A stretch of 64,000 bases of DNA from Coenobita brevimanus (lineage: Eukaryota > Arthropoda > Malacostraca > Decapoda > Coenobitidae): positions 26,487,933-26,551,932 of the forward strand of contig CM064632.1 in the NCBI GenBank assembly GCA_032717465.1. The letters are read 5' to 3'. The notes under the pieces were generated by a model. It searched no databases. It was not told the origin of the DNA and saw only the letters and a list, made by a program, of their open reading frames with translations. Of the stretch, positions 22,907 to 32,902 are shown piece by piece (positions within the stretch are counted from its first letter, which is position 1; every line of letters starts with the position of its first letter). The position numbers and the translations under genes are program-made.

Positions 22907-23284
22907 GGTGTTTATTTATTTTCTGGCATGTTGGTAAGAACAGGAGGTATAAGATTTCCAGATGATGAGGAATTTAATCAAAGTAGTGTAGTGTTATAGA
23001 AATCCAAAAAGCCAGGAGGTCAGGGCACTGAGAAAGCACCCTAATTATTATTTTTTTTCTCATATTGACTCAGGATTTACCTTTAGATTGGCTTTTAGAA
23101 GTGAAGGGTTAGATCCAACCTCCATTAACCCCTTCAGGCCACCTACATGTTTTGATATTGGGTGAATCAATGTTCTAAATCCGAAGAATTTTTTTGTTAT
23201 TTTTCGCTTTTAAGGAACTGGTTTGTGTGAAATTTGTTACTTTCTTCACTCCATTAAACATTATGCAGTCTTACACCAGGTACT

Positions 23285-23700
23285 GAAAGCAGCATTTCAC
23301 TCTAAGCATAATTCTAAGGATAACTCTAAGCATAACTCCAGCCGTAACTCTGAACGTAACTCTAATCATAACTCTAAACGTAACTCAAAGCACAGATGTA
23401 ATCATAACTCTAAGCATAAATCAAATCATAACTCTAAACATAACCAAGCATAATTCTACACATAACTTTAAACAACTCCAAAAATAACTCTAAGCATAAA
23501 TCCAATCATGACCCTAAACATAACTCTAAACAGAACTCCAAACATAACTCTAAGCACAAAACTAATCGTAACTAAACATAACTCTAAACATAACTCCAAA
23601 CATAACTCTAAGCACAAAACTAATCGTAACTAAACATAACTCTAAACATAACTCCAAACATAACTCTGAGCACAACTCTAACATAACTCTAAGCATAACT
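23285..23700. repeat. 12-bp minisatellite (CATAACTCTAAR) with higher-order repeat
   Basis: About 35 units of CATAACTCTAAG/A and variants. Because the period is 12, one frame stays open to 23453 and reads a tetrapeptide like NSKH. Further right, a longer block (ACTAATCGTAACTAAACATA plus several units) is duplicated. Confidence 0.9.
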
Positions 23701-23809
23701 GAACTCTGTCTTCCAAATTATCAAGTTTTTAGTGCCTCTTCTCCACTGGGATGGCTTTATTCTCCATCATAATGTTTTCTGTTAACCAGTCAAGTAGCCT
23801 ATGTGAAGC

Positions 23810-23810
<1 letters not shown>

Positions 23811-23865
<55 letters not shown>
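23811..23865. repeat. (GT)n microsatellite
   Basis: Perfect GT repeat. Confidence 0.97.
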
Positions 23866-23868
<3 letters not shown>

Positions 23869-23948
23869 CCTTTCCCCCTTAAGATGATACTTTAACCAGA
23901 AGAAAAAAAGTAAAATTAAATCAGGTTAACTGAAAACCTGGCAGTTAT

Positions 23949-23950
<2 letters not shown>

Positions 23951-24014
<64 letters not shown>
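23951..24014. repeat. (AT)n microsatellite
   Basis: Perfect AT repeat about 30 bp before MITE-A copy 3. Confidence 0.97.
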
Positions 24015-24015
<1 letters not shown>

Positions 24016-24042
24016 GATCATTGAATCAGTGCAGGTGACAAA

Positions 24043-24266
24043 GCCCGTATTATTGTCGGTTAAGGAAGCTCCCTAACACCTCTTTCTAATTGATTTGTTG
24101 TGTTTATTACTTTTTGCTATCCTCTTCTGTGTCATATGTATCATTAAAATGCCTCGACACTCAACATAAATAACATGCAAATTGTGATGGTAAACAGCCA
24201 TATCCGACAATAAATCTTTAAGGAAAAGGTGCTAGGAAACTTCCTTAACAAACGAGAATACCGACC
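24043..24266 (+). mobile_element. MITE-A copy 3
   Basis: Left GCCCGTATTATTGTCGGTTA, GGAAGCTCCCTAACACCTCT; interior CTCTTCTGTGTCAT and CAACATAAATAACATGC; right AAGGTGCTAGGAAACTTCCT, GAGAATACCGACC. One of the best preserved copies. Confidence 0.88.
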
Positions 24267-24373
24267 AAGTGATGTCTTCTCTGTGCCGTGCTGGAGGAAG
24301 AACAGCATTTTTGGGATATATCTGTTTTTAATTCAGATGTCAAGGGAGGTCCTGAAATGCAGCATATGACTCA

Positions 24374-25162
24374 TGTTACATAGCCTATGATTTCATCATC
24401 CTTTGTGTAATTCTAACGTACAGTATGCTGCATGTTTGATCACGAGCGTGTTCTACCTCACTCCCCCCCTCCTCCCTTATAGTAAAGTAAGTCGTTCTTT
24501 CTGTTGTTCAGAGCAGGAGTGTCAACTCTTTGTCCCCTCTGGCTTTATTTGCGCGTCCTTCTTACAAGTTGTATCGAGCTCTGCCGGCGCCTATATAATG
24601 AGCTCAGTCTCTGCATTAATTGCCACTTAGATCTACTCCTCATTTTGCTCACATCTCTGTCCTCCCCTGTACAGTTGTTATTATTGTGAGTGCTCAGGAA
24701 GTCTCCAGCCATCTAGCAGCTGTGTAATTTGAGTATAACTGTTATTGCATTTTTTCTTGTACTGTGTAGCGTAAGGTGTTAGTTCTTGGGCCTAGTGGGG
24801 TTTTTGTGATTCATGTGTTTTGGGTGTCAGCCCTTATTAATAATATTTTGTATCTGTAATAATATATCTTGCGTTCACTGAGTATTATCTGGTATTGTCA
24901 TTTTATCAGGGCTGACTTAGATAAATTTACTCATGCTAATTTCGTGTTAATGGAGGCTATTGCAGTTAACCATATATTTAACCTGTTTTTTGCCATTACA
25001 TTATCCTTATGAGTCCTGAATGTTTTGTTGTTAGTTTGAGCATTAAACTTTAAGTTGTAATTTTACCTAACTTTTTTGTTTTGAACCTGGAACTTTACGG
25101 GACAGTAGTGATTTTTAGTATTCTCACTTAAAGTGTACATTATCTTTCTCTGTTCCGTAACA
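24374..25162 (+). repeat. 5' LTR of Gmr1-like element
   Basis: Begins TGTTACATAG and ends CCGTAACA, short inverted ends as usual for LTRs. A TATATAA box lies at 24592-24598. Confidence 0.93.
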
Positions 25163-25168
25163 TAAATT

Positions 25169-25180
25169 TGGCGACCTCTT
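25169..25180 (+). promoter_or_regulatory. Primer-binding site
   Basis: TGGCGACCTCTT starts six bases after the 5' LTR. The TGGCGACC start is like primer sites assigned to tRNA-Arg in some gypsy elements; the tRNA is not confirmed here. Confidence 0.6.
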
Positions 25181-25236
25181 ATCAGGATATTCAGGATATT
25201 ATCATAGGGATATTGCTTGATATTTTGTGACTGTGA

Positions 25237-26487
25237 TTTATTCATGATATCTACTATTACGGTACTACACATGATGAAGCCAATGATTTTTTGTCAAATG
25301 TGCAAACAGTGTGTGATGTAGAAAACAGAACAAAGAATGAACTTAAGCTTGTTGCTCAACAATTGGGAATTGTTGTTCGCTCTCATCATTCTAAAGATCA
25401 AATTGTTGGCATGATTAATAAAAGCTTGTTTAATGTAACTCCTCGAAATGAGCAAACGCAGATTAAAATATCTAAGTTACAGCTAGCTCTGCAGGAGGCT
25501 CGTGCTAAGGAGGCTGAATTTCAGGCAAATGCTAAGGAGGCGGAGTCTCAGGCTCGTATTCAGGAGGCTGAATTTCAGGCAAATGCTAAGGAGGCTGAAT
25601 CTCAGGCTCGTATTCAGGAGGCACAGATACAGGCTTAGGCACAAATTGAACTAGCTAGGATTCAGGCCGACCATGAGTATCGCATGAAACAAGGTGGAAC
25701 TGGATCATCTAGCTCTGATGATTTTGATGTGGCTAAAAATGTTAAACTTGTCCCTCCTTTTAATGAATCTGATTTAACAAAGTATTTTCAGTTGTTTGAG
25801 AGGGTAGCTACAGGTTTTAATTGGCCCAAAAAGTATTGGCCAGTACTCCTTCAAACTGTTCTCACCGGTAAAGCTCAAGTAACTTATGTATCTTTGCCTC
25901 AGGATCAATGTGATAATTATGATGTAGTTAAGAGCTTGATTCTTAAGGCCTATGAGCTTGTTCCTGAAGCCTATAGAGTAAAATTTAGGACAACTTATAA
26001 GCAAGATAAGCAATCCCATGTTGAGTATGCAAAAATCAAAGAAGATCTGTTAGAGCAGTGGTTAAATTCTAAGAATGTGGATTCTGATTTCGGTAAATTT
26101 AAGCAGATGATTTTGCTGGAGGACTTCAAAAGGTGTATTAATAAAGATGTAAGCCTATATCTTGATGAGAAAAGAATAGATAATTTGTCTGATGCTGCAG
26201 TTTTAGCTGATGAATATGTTCTCACTCACAAGAGATATTCTAAAGAAAAAGGGAAAGCTGAGAGTAAGTACGTTGCCTCTACTCAGAGTACAGGTAACAG
26301 GAAAGAGAATAAAGATGATGTTTCTCAGGAAGTAAATACCAGCTTCACCTCTAGATTTCAGAGAAGTAAATGTACTTATTGTAGTAAGCTTGGTCATACT
26401 ACGGAGAAATGTTTCAGGAGACAGCGTGATGTGAACAAAAAAGGAGTCTTTAAATATTCAGTCAATTGGTCTAGTGTCCACCCTTGA
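25237..26487 (+). pseudogene. gag: Gag (SCAN-like capsid plus zinc knuckle), Gmr1-like element
   Basis: Structural protein that would form the particle and bind RNA. The frame opens at 25237 with no upstream in-frame ATG, so the start is unclear. Features in order: an Ala/Glu/Gln-rich coiled-coil-like part with a tandem EAEFQANAKEAESQARIQ repeat (25503-25620); an in-frame TAG at 25636-25638 where CAG is expected; a capsid region from about 25735; a helical segment beginning VPEAYRVKFRTTYKQ (25951 on) with EQWL and ILLEDFKRCI that resembles the SCAN fold; and a CX2CX4HX4C knuckle (CTYCSKLGHTTEKC, 26371-26412). The SCAN link follows the published idea that SCAN derives from Gmr1-like Gag. The frame ends at TGA 26485-26487, overlapping the pol frame. 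Confidence 0.82.
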
Positions 26488-29400
26488 GAGTTCCCAGAAT
26501 TCTTTAACTGAGTTAACTGAACCTGCTTTGAGGGGTAAATTAAATCCTCATGATGAAGCTCCTCTTTTGAGCAGTAACGTGGGTGACACTCTCAAGAGTT
26601 CATGTGCTAATTTCCTGTCTGAAGGTTTTGTCAGTCCTCTGGACAGTAATAACAGGAAATCAGTTAAAATATATCGTGATACAGGTGCTTGCCAATCTCT
26701 TATGCTGACCAGTGTTCTAGGCTCTAATGTTAATTCCTCTGATGAAACTGTAATCTTATAAGGTGTAGGGAATAATTACTTCTCTGTCCCTCTGTGCAGA
26801 GTGAATTTAGAGTCTGGTTTTGTTAATGGTTCCGTTATGGTTGGGTTGGTTGAGACACTCCCAATGTCAGGTGTAACTTTCTTACTTGGAAATGATATTG
26901 GTGGAAGTCAAGTGTGTCCAGCTCCTCAGTTGTCTAGTGAGCCAGTGGCTGTGGCCCAGGATTGTGATGTCCCTGATGTGTTCCCTGCATGTGCCGTCAC
27001 TTAGGCTAAGTCTAAAGTTACTGGTGACTTAGAGGATAATGATGATGATGATGTTATCCTAGCTGACACTTTTCTTGCTAATTTGGACCACTCACCAGAT
27101 GAGGCAGTACCCTGTAGTGTTGATAATTTGTCTCATCAAGAGTTGGTTGAGTTGCAGGTTGCTGACCCTGAGTTGAAAGGACTAGCTAACTCTGCTTGCA
27201 GTGAGGAAGAGTCAGCTGGTGCTTCTACTTGTTATTATATAAAGTCAGGAGTACTTATGAGGAAGTGGAGACCCCCAACAGCATCAGCCGACTGTGAGTG
27301 GGAGGTTGTACATCAAGTTGTCATCCCTCGTGTTTGTAGGCAGGATATCATTAGAGTGGCTCATGATTCCAGTTTGGCAGGACACCTTGGAGTGAGGAAG
27401 ACTGTGGCACGCATTTTGAAACACTTCTACTGGCCAGGTATCTTCAGGGATGTTTCCTGGTATTGTAAGTCTTGTCACACCTGTCAAGTTGTGGGGAAGT
27501 GTAATCAGACCGAAAAGGTTGCACCTCTAGTTCCCATTCCTCCTTTTGAGGCGCCTTTCACCCGTGTGTTGGTGGATATTGTGGGCCCTCTTCCTAAGAC
27601 TTCTTCAGGATTTTCTTATGTGTTGACCCTGATTGATATGGCTACTCGTTATCCTGAAGCCATTCCACTTAGAAATATCTCAGCAAAGAACGTGGTTAAG
27701 GAAATGCTAGGGTTCTTCACAAAGTTTGGTCTGCCCAAGGAGGTACAGTCAGACCGGGGAAGTAATTTCATGTCAAATGTTTTCAAGCAGTCTCTGAAAG
27801 AGTTGGGCATCACCCAGATCACGTCTTCAGCTTACCATCCCCAGACCCAAGGAGCGTTGGAGAGATATCATCAAACACTCAAATCGATGCTCAAGAAATA
27901 CTGTTTGGAACATCAGAAAGACTGGGATAAAGGTCTTCCATTTGTTGTATTTGCCGCAAGAGAATCTCCAAATGAATCACTGGGCTTCTCACCCTTTGAA
28001 CTACTGTTTGGCCATGAAGTAAGAGGACCCCTTAAGTTACTCAAGGAATGCTGGCTGTCGGAGGAAGATGACGTCAACCTGCTGGAGTATGTGATGAAGT
28101 TCAAAGTACGGGTGTCCACTGCTTTACAGCTGGCGAGAGAGAATTTAGGAGCTGCTCAGGAGAAGATGAAGACTTGGTATGATAAGAAGTCCAGGTTACG
28201 CCACTTTCAGCCAGGAGATCAGGTTTTGATTCTGCTACCAGTTCATGGGCAACCTCTTCAAGCCAAGTTTAGTGGTCCTTATTTCGTGGAGAAGAAACTC
28301 AGTGATGTCAACTATGTCATCGCCACACCAGATCGTAGAAAGAACAAGCAACTTTGTCACATCAACATGCTAAAGTTAAATCACAGGCGGGACGAAAATA
28401 ACCCAGTCTGCACTGTAGCTGTTCCACCCGAGTCTGCAAATGGATTTCTCCCATGCAGCATGAGCCTGAGTGATAGTTTGGGGAAGAATCCTGATATCAT
28501 GAATGATCTCCAGACTAAGCTTTCTCATCTTGCTCCCGAGGAAAGGCAGGAGTTTTCGGCATTACTGCAGGAGTACCCGCAAGTGTTCCATGACACTCCA
28601 GGAAGAACCACTGTGTTGATGCATGATGTCGATGTTGGAGACGCAAAGCCAATTAAATTGCCTCCTTACTGTGTGAACCCAGTGATAGCTCCTCTCATCC
28701 AGAAGGAGCTTGGCTACCTGTTGGACCACAAGATGATTGAGCCCTGTCAGAGCGAGTGAAGTTCTCCTGTCACTCTAGTCGCAAAGCCAGGTGGGTCACA
28801 GCGGCTTTGCATCGACTACAGACGTGTTAATCAGATAACCAAAACAGACACTTACCCTCTCCCTCGCGTGGAAGATTGCATAGACAAGATCGGAAAGGCT
28901 AGGTACATAAGTAAGTTTGATTTGTTAAAGGGATACTGGCAAGTACCTATGACTGAACGTGCTAGGGAGATCTCATGTTTTGTAACACTAGGAAAGACTT
29001 TTGCATGTTCTGTAATGCCATATGGTATGAAGAATGCACCAGCCACATTTCAGAAGCTCATGAATGTTGTAACAGAGGGTTTGGCAGGGTGTGTTGTTTA
29101 TATTGATGATGTATTAATCTTCAGTGACAACTGGAAAGATCACCTATGCCATGTCAGTAAATTTCTTGACCGTTTGGTTCAGGCTAATCTTGTAGCTAAT
29201 TTATCAAAGTGTGAGTTTGGTCAAGCTAAAGTTCAGTACCTTGGGTACGTAATTGGTGATGGACATGTTGCACCACCAGCAGCTAAGGTTCAGGTTATAA
29301 GTGATCTTCCCAGACCTAAAAGTAGGAAAGAGCTACAAAGATTTTTGGGAATGGTAGGTTATTACAGGAGATTGTTCTTAACTTTTCAATTCTTGTATCA
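26435..29400 (+). pseudogene. pol: Protease-integrase-reverse transcriptase region, Gmr1-like element
   Basis: One frame, offset by +1 (or -2) from gag, read from 26435. Order: aspartic protease with the YRDTGACQSL active site near 26676; integrase with an HHCC module (HDSSLAGH ... CKSCHTC, about 27361-27483) and a D,D35E core (LVDIVGP; QSDRGSNF; GALERYH); a GPY/F module (FSGPYFVEKK) after the core; then RT with FSALLQEYP, VTLVAKPGG, LCIDYRRVNQ, FDLLKGYWQVP and the VVYIDDVLIF box near 29095. In-frame stops are TAA 26759-26761, TAG 27002-27004 and TGA 28757-28759 (at an expected Trp). The frame is lost near 29380 by a one-base change. The unusual point is integrase preceding RT within one frame. 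The protein cannot be made intact. Confidence 0.88.
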
Positions 29401-29901
29401 CCACTTACAGACCTACTGAAAAAGGGAGTTAAATTTGTCTGGACCGATAACTGTGAATCCTCTTTCAGCAAACTTAAAGCTATCCTATTAAGTCAGCCAG
29501 TGCTCGCTACTCCAAATTTTGCTAAGCCTTTTAAGATGGCTGTTGACGCAAGTGATACAGGAGCTGGGGCTGTTTTGCTGCAAGAGGATGATCAGGGTAT
29601 TGAACACCCTGTATCTTATTACAGTAAGAAGTTCACTTCACCTCAAAAGAACTACTCAACTATTGAGAAAGAGCTTTTGGCCTTGATTTTGGGTTTACAG
29701 CATTTTTCATTTTTTTTGTGTTCTGGTTTTGACCCCATAGTCATTTATACCGATCATAACCCACTGAAATTCCTTAGTAAGTTTAAAGATAAAAATCAGA
29801 GATTGACAAGATGGAGTCTACTTCTTCAGGAGTATTCATTAGACATACAACATATCAAGGGGAAAGAAAATGTTATTGCAGATTGCTTATCTAGACTTTA
29901 G
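29401..29901 (+). pseudogene. pol: RNase H region, Gmr1-like element
   Basis: After a frame change near 29380 the polyprotein continues with LKKGVKFVWTDN and PVLATPNF, then RNase H: FKMAVDASDTGAGAVLLQ with a catalytic Asp, YSTIEKELLALILGLQHF with the Glu, VIYTDHNPLKFL with another Asp, and ENVIADCLSRL just before the stop TAG at 29899-29901. This is the normal end of a gypsy RNase H, and here it is also the end of the whole coding region, because integrase lies upstream. It would degrade the RNA strand during reverse transcription. Dead by association with the upstream breaks. Confidence 0.87.
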
Positions 29902-29953
29902 ACAGATTGTTTTAGAGTAATAAGAAATTTCCTTTGTAAATTTCTTTTTCTTT

Positions 29954-29962
29954 GTGGGGAGG
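29954..29962 (+). promoter_or_regulatory. Polypurine tract
   Basis: GTGGGGAGG lies immediately before the 3' LTR start TGTTAC, the expected place for plus-strand priming. Confidence 0.7.
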
Positions 29963-30752
29963 TGTTACATAGCCTATGATTTCATCATCCTTTGTGTAAT
30001 TCTAACGTACAGTATGCTGCCTGTTTGATCACGAGCGTGTTCTACCTCACTCCCCCCCTCCTCCCTTATAGTAGAGTAAGTCGTTCTTTCTGTTGTTCAG
30101 AGCAGGAGTGTCAACTCTTTGTCCCCTCTGGCTTTATTTGCGTGTCCTTCTTACAAGTTGTATCAAGCTCTGCCGGCCCCTATATAATGAGCTCAGTCTC
30201 TGCATTAATTGCCACTTAGATCTACTCCTAATTTTGCTAACATCTCTCTCCTCCCCTGTACAGTTGTTATTATTGTGAGTGCTCAGGAAGTCTCCAGCCA
30301 TCTAGCAGGTGTGTAATTTGAGTATAACTGTTATTGCATTTTTTTCTTGTACTGTGTAGCGTAAGGTGTTAGTTCTTGGGCCTAGTGGGGTTTTTGTGAT
30401 TCATGTGTTTTGGGTGTCAGCCCTTATTAATAATATTTTGTATCTGTAATAATATATCTTGCGTTCACTGAGTATTATCTGGTATTGTCATTTTATCAGG
30501 GCTGACTTAGATAAATTTACTCATGCTAATTTCGTGTTAATAGAGGCTATTGCAGTTAACCATATATTTAACCTGTTTTTTGCCATTACATTATCCTTAT
30601 GAGTCCTGAATGTTTTGTTGTTAGTTTGAGCATTAAACTTTAACTTGTAATTTTACTTAACTCTTTTGTTTTGAACCTGGAACTTTACGGGACAGTAGTG
30701 ATTTTTAGTATTCTCACTTAAAGTGTACATTATCTTTCTCTGTTCCGTAACA
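29963..30752 (+). repeat. 3' LTR of Gmr1-like element
   Basis: About 98% identical to the 5' LTR by eye; the clearest indel is an extra T in the poly-T near 30345. Confidence 0.93.
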
Positions 30753-31935
30753 CTGACATAAATTTTGACAGAATTTTGTGCGTACAGTCATATGAATCCG
30801 GACATCACTAAGGGATTTATTGGTTTTATACTGCTGCCTCAGAGTAGTAAATCACCCATTGTATCAGATTACTTTCTGTGGGCGGTTTTTTTCAGCTTCG
30901 AATTGACTTTGGCGTGGTGAGATAAATCCTTCATAAATCCTTCCAATACGATGAACTATTTTCATGTATAGTTTTTCTTATATCCAGCCGATTTTATTCA
31001 GTTTATAATACACTGTTCTACCTGGAGGGATTACATTTCTAGCTGGAGGGGTTATATTTCTAACTGGAAGGTTTCCAATTCTAACTGGAGGGATTGTCGT
31101 TCTAACTGGAGGGATTACATTTCTAACAAATGATTACATTTGTCTGGAGGGATTACATTTCTAACAGAAGGGATTAAATTTCTAACAGTAGGAATTACAT
31201 ACAGCCTTCAACAATTTCTTCTTCTATTAAGGTAATCCCTTAAACCGAATACATTAATCTGGCAGCACCAAGAACATAAAAAGTACACAGTCGAGATAAA
31301 GTGGTTATGGCAGCCATTAGGGGAAAAAGAAAAACAGGAATGTATATAGTTTTAGTTATACTCACCATCAGGCTTTCTCTGTATTCTTTTTCCGAGTACA
31401 CGTAGATTCCTCTTCTCCATTTCGCCTCAGGAAGAGTGTATGAGCCAGGAAAATGGGTCTAGTCAGTCTTAAATAACTCTTCTATATTTACCACCTTCCG
31501 ACACTGCATCTGGTTTTATGTTACTATTTGTGGTTCACTTGGCAGTCGTATTTTCCTCTTCATTTCTGTGATAAAGTTTGAGATCCTGGAAAACACGGGA
31601 TCCCAGGCAGCCAGCAGCGTCCACCCTCCCTAATTAGCGGCGCCAAAGACCTGCCTCGTTAGCTTTATGAACAGCCTTAACTTGGTCTTTGTGCTGCCTA
31701 ACTATTGGAAGTTAGTTAGACCTCCTTCTTCTGTCAGTCTGGAAACAAACCATCTCATTCCTGGCCTTGAGATAGTACATATTACAGTTGTGTTATGTTA
31801 TTGTTACTGATTACACTTGTACTATATTTTGCCTGCCTTATGTAATGTAATATTACTCTTGACATTATTACATTTCCACCTTTGCAGTGTGTTTTATAGT
31901 GTTTTATATTAATAGTTAGTTCTTAACACTCCACA
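30753..31935. other. Anonymous DNA with minisatellite, no gene
   Basis: A 21-bp minisatellite occupies 31019-31200. The rest shows no coding motif or RNA structure I recognise. Confidence 0.65.
31019..31200. repeat. Minisatellite, about 21-bp unit (CTGGAGGGATTACATTTCTAA)
   Basis: About eight imperfect units of TGGAGGGATTACATTTCTAA, varying at the ATTACATT core. Confidence 0.85.
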
Positions 31936-31960
31936 GTATTATTATTACTGTGGTTCACTA

Positions 31961-31995
<35 letters not shown>

Positions 31996-32007
31996 ATTAT
32001 TATCATC

Positions 32008-32046
<39 letters not shown>

Positions 32047-32130
32047 GTTATTATTATTATTATTATTATTAGTAGTAGTAGTAGTAGTAGTAGTACTGTT
32101 GTTGTTGTTGATATTGCCGCCGCCGTAGCT

Positions 32131-32164
<34 letters not shown>

Positions 32165-32180
32165 ATGTTGTTATTATTAT
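31936..32180. repeat. Compound trinucleotide array
   Basis: Long ATT runs pass to AGT, then GTT, then GCC/GCT, then GAT within 250 bp: five different units in series. Confidence 0.95.
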
Positions 32181-32317
32181 CACTGTTTTGCATGTGGTTG
32201 GTAGGGGCGCTCACCATTCACTCACTCGATGGTGTAACTATCTTCCAGTGACACTACACTTAGTGTCAAGCTATATATTTTCTTGTACCCAAGGAAATCA
32301 GTCACTACGGTGGGTGG

Positions 32318-32394
32318 TAACCGTGTAACCGATTAGGGTCCTGGTGGTCTAATGGGATAAGGCCATCGACCCTGATGTGGTTCATGAGTGTTGA

Positions 32395-32395
<1 letters not shown>
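32318..32395 (+). repeat. tRNA-derived SINE head
   Basis: GGTCCTGGTGGTCTAATGGG and GATGTGGTTCATGAGTG match the minus-strand head at 10978-11038. A (CT)n array directly follows. Confidence 0.55.

Positions 32396-32449
<54 letters not shown>
32396..32449. repeat. (CT)n microsatellite
   Basis: Perfect CT repeat. Confidence 0.97.
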
Positions 32450-32454
<5 letters not shown>

Positions 32455-32700
32455 CACTTTCCTTAGTTCGCATTTTGTTTTCTTAATTTTCTTTCTTTCG
32501 AACTCTTTTCTCACTCACTTTTCTTTTTCCCACTCCACAGCTCCCTGGGTGTGGTCAGGGCGCGGCCTTCCTCCAGGGTGGGGGAGGAATTGATTCAAAT
32601 AGAAAAAATTAGGGAAGAATATATAGGGTTCACTACGGTATTTTTACTATAACTTTTTTTTTTTTTCCAAGTATAGTGTTTTCCTTTGCTGTGCGTTTCT

Positions 32701-32902
32701 AGGACCCGTATTTTCGTCGGTTCCTAAGCTATTTATGTTGCTAATTACACCTTACTCTTTTATTCTGTGTTACTGAAATCATTCTAATATCACCATTCTC
32801 TACATTGATAACGTACAAAACAACATTAGTCAGGGGTAACCAATAATAAGTCGGTAAGGAAGAGATGTTAGGGAGCTTCCTTGGCCGCTGAGAATACGAG
32901 CC
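32701..32902 (+). mobile_element. MITE-A copy 4
   Basis: Left ACCCGTATTTTCGTCGGTTC then CTAAGC, lacking about 20 bp of the terminal repeat; interior TGTTGCTAATTACACC; right AGAGATGTTAGGGAGCTTCC, GAGAATACGAGCC. Confidence 0.83.

Larger units (their letters stand above)
20086..24042. other. Simple-repeat-rich DNA, no gene
   Basis: GAT-type repeats at 20225-20640, (CA)n at 20691-20716 and 21675-21763, (GA)n at 20831-20851, (GT)n at 22409-22449 and 23811-23865, (AT)n at 22862-22904 and 23951-24014, and a 12-bp minisatellite at 23285-23700. MITE-B copy 7 lies inside. No host gene recognised. Confidence 0.75.
24374..30752 (+). mobile_element. Ty3/gypsy LTR retrotransposon with integrase upstream of RT (Gmr1-like order)
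   Basis: A 6.4-kb element bounded by 789/790-bp LTRs that begin TGTTAC and end GTAACA. Internal order is PBS, gag, protease, integrase, reverse transcriptase, RNase H, polypurine tract. In standard Ty3/gypsy elements integrase is last; integrase before a gypsy-type RT is the hallmark described for Gmr1 of cod and relatives. The LTRs differ by about 13 substitutions and one indel by my count (about 1.7%), so the insertion is not brand new. The coding region carries four nonsense codons and two frame changes. I found no convincing target-site duplication (ACTCA before, CTGAC after). No env is present. Confidence 0.9.

Noticed and set aside
23285..23700. CRISPR-like array
   Set aside because: The 12-bp repeats are contiguous with no spacers of constant length, and the sequence is eukaryotic.
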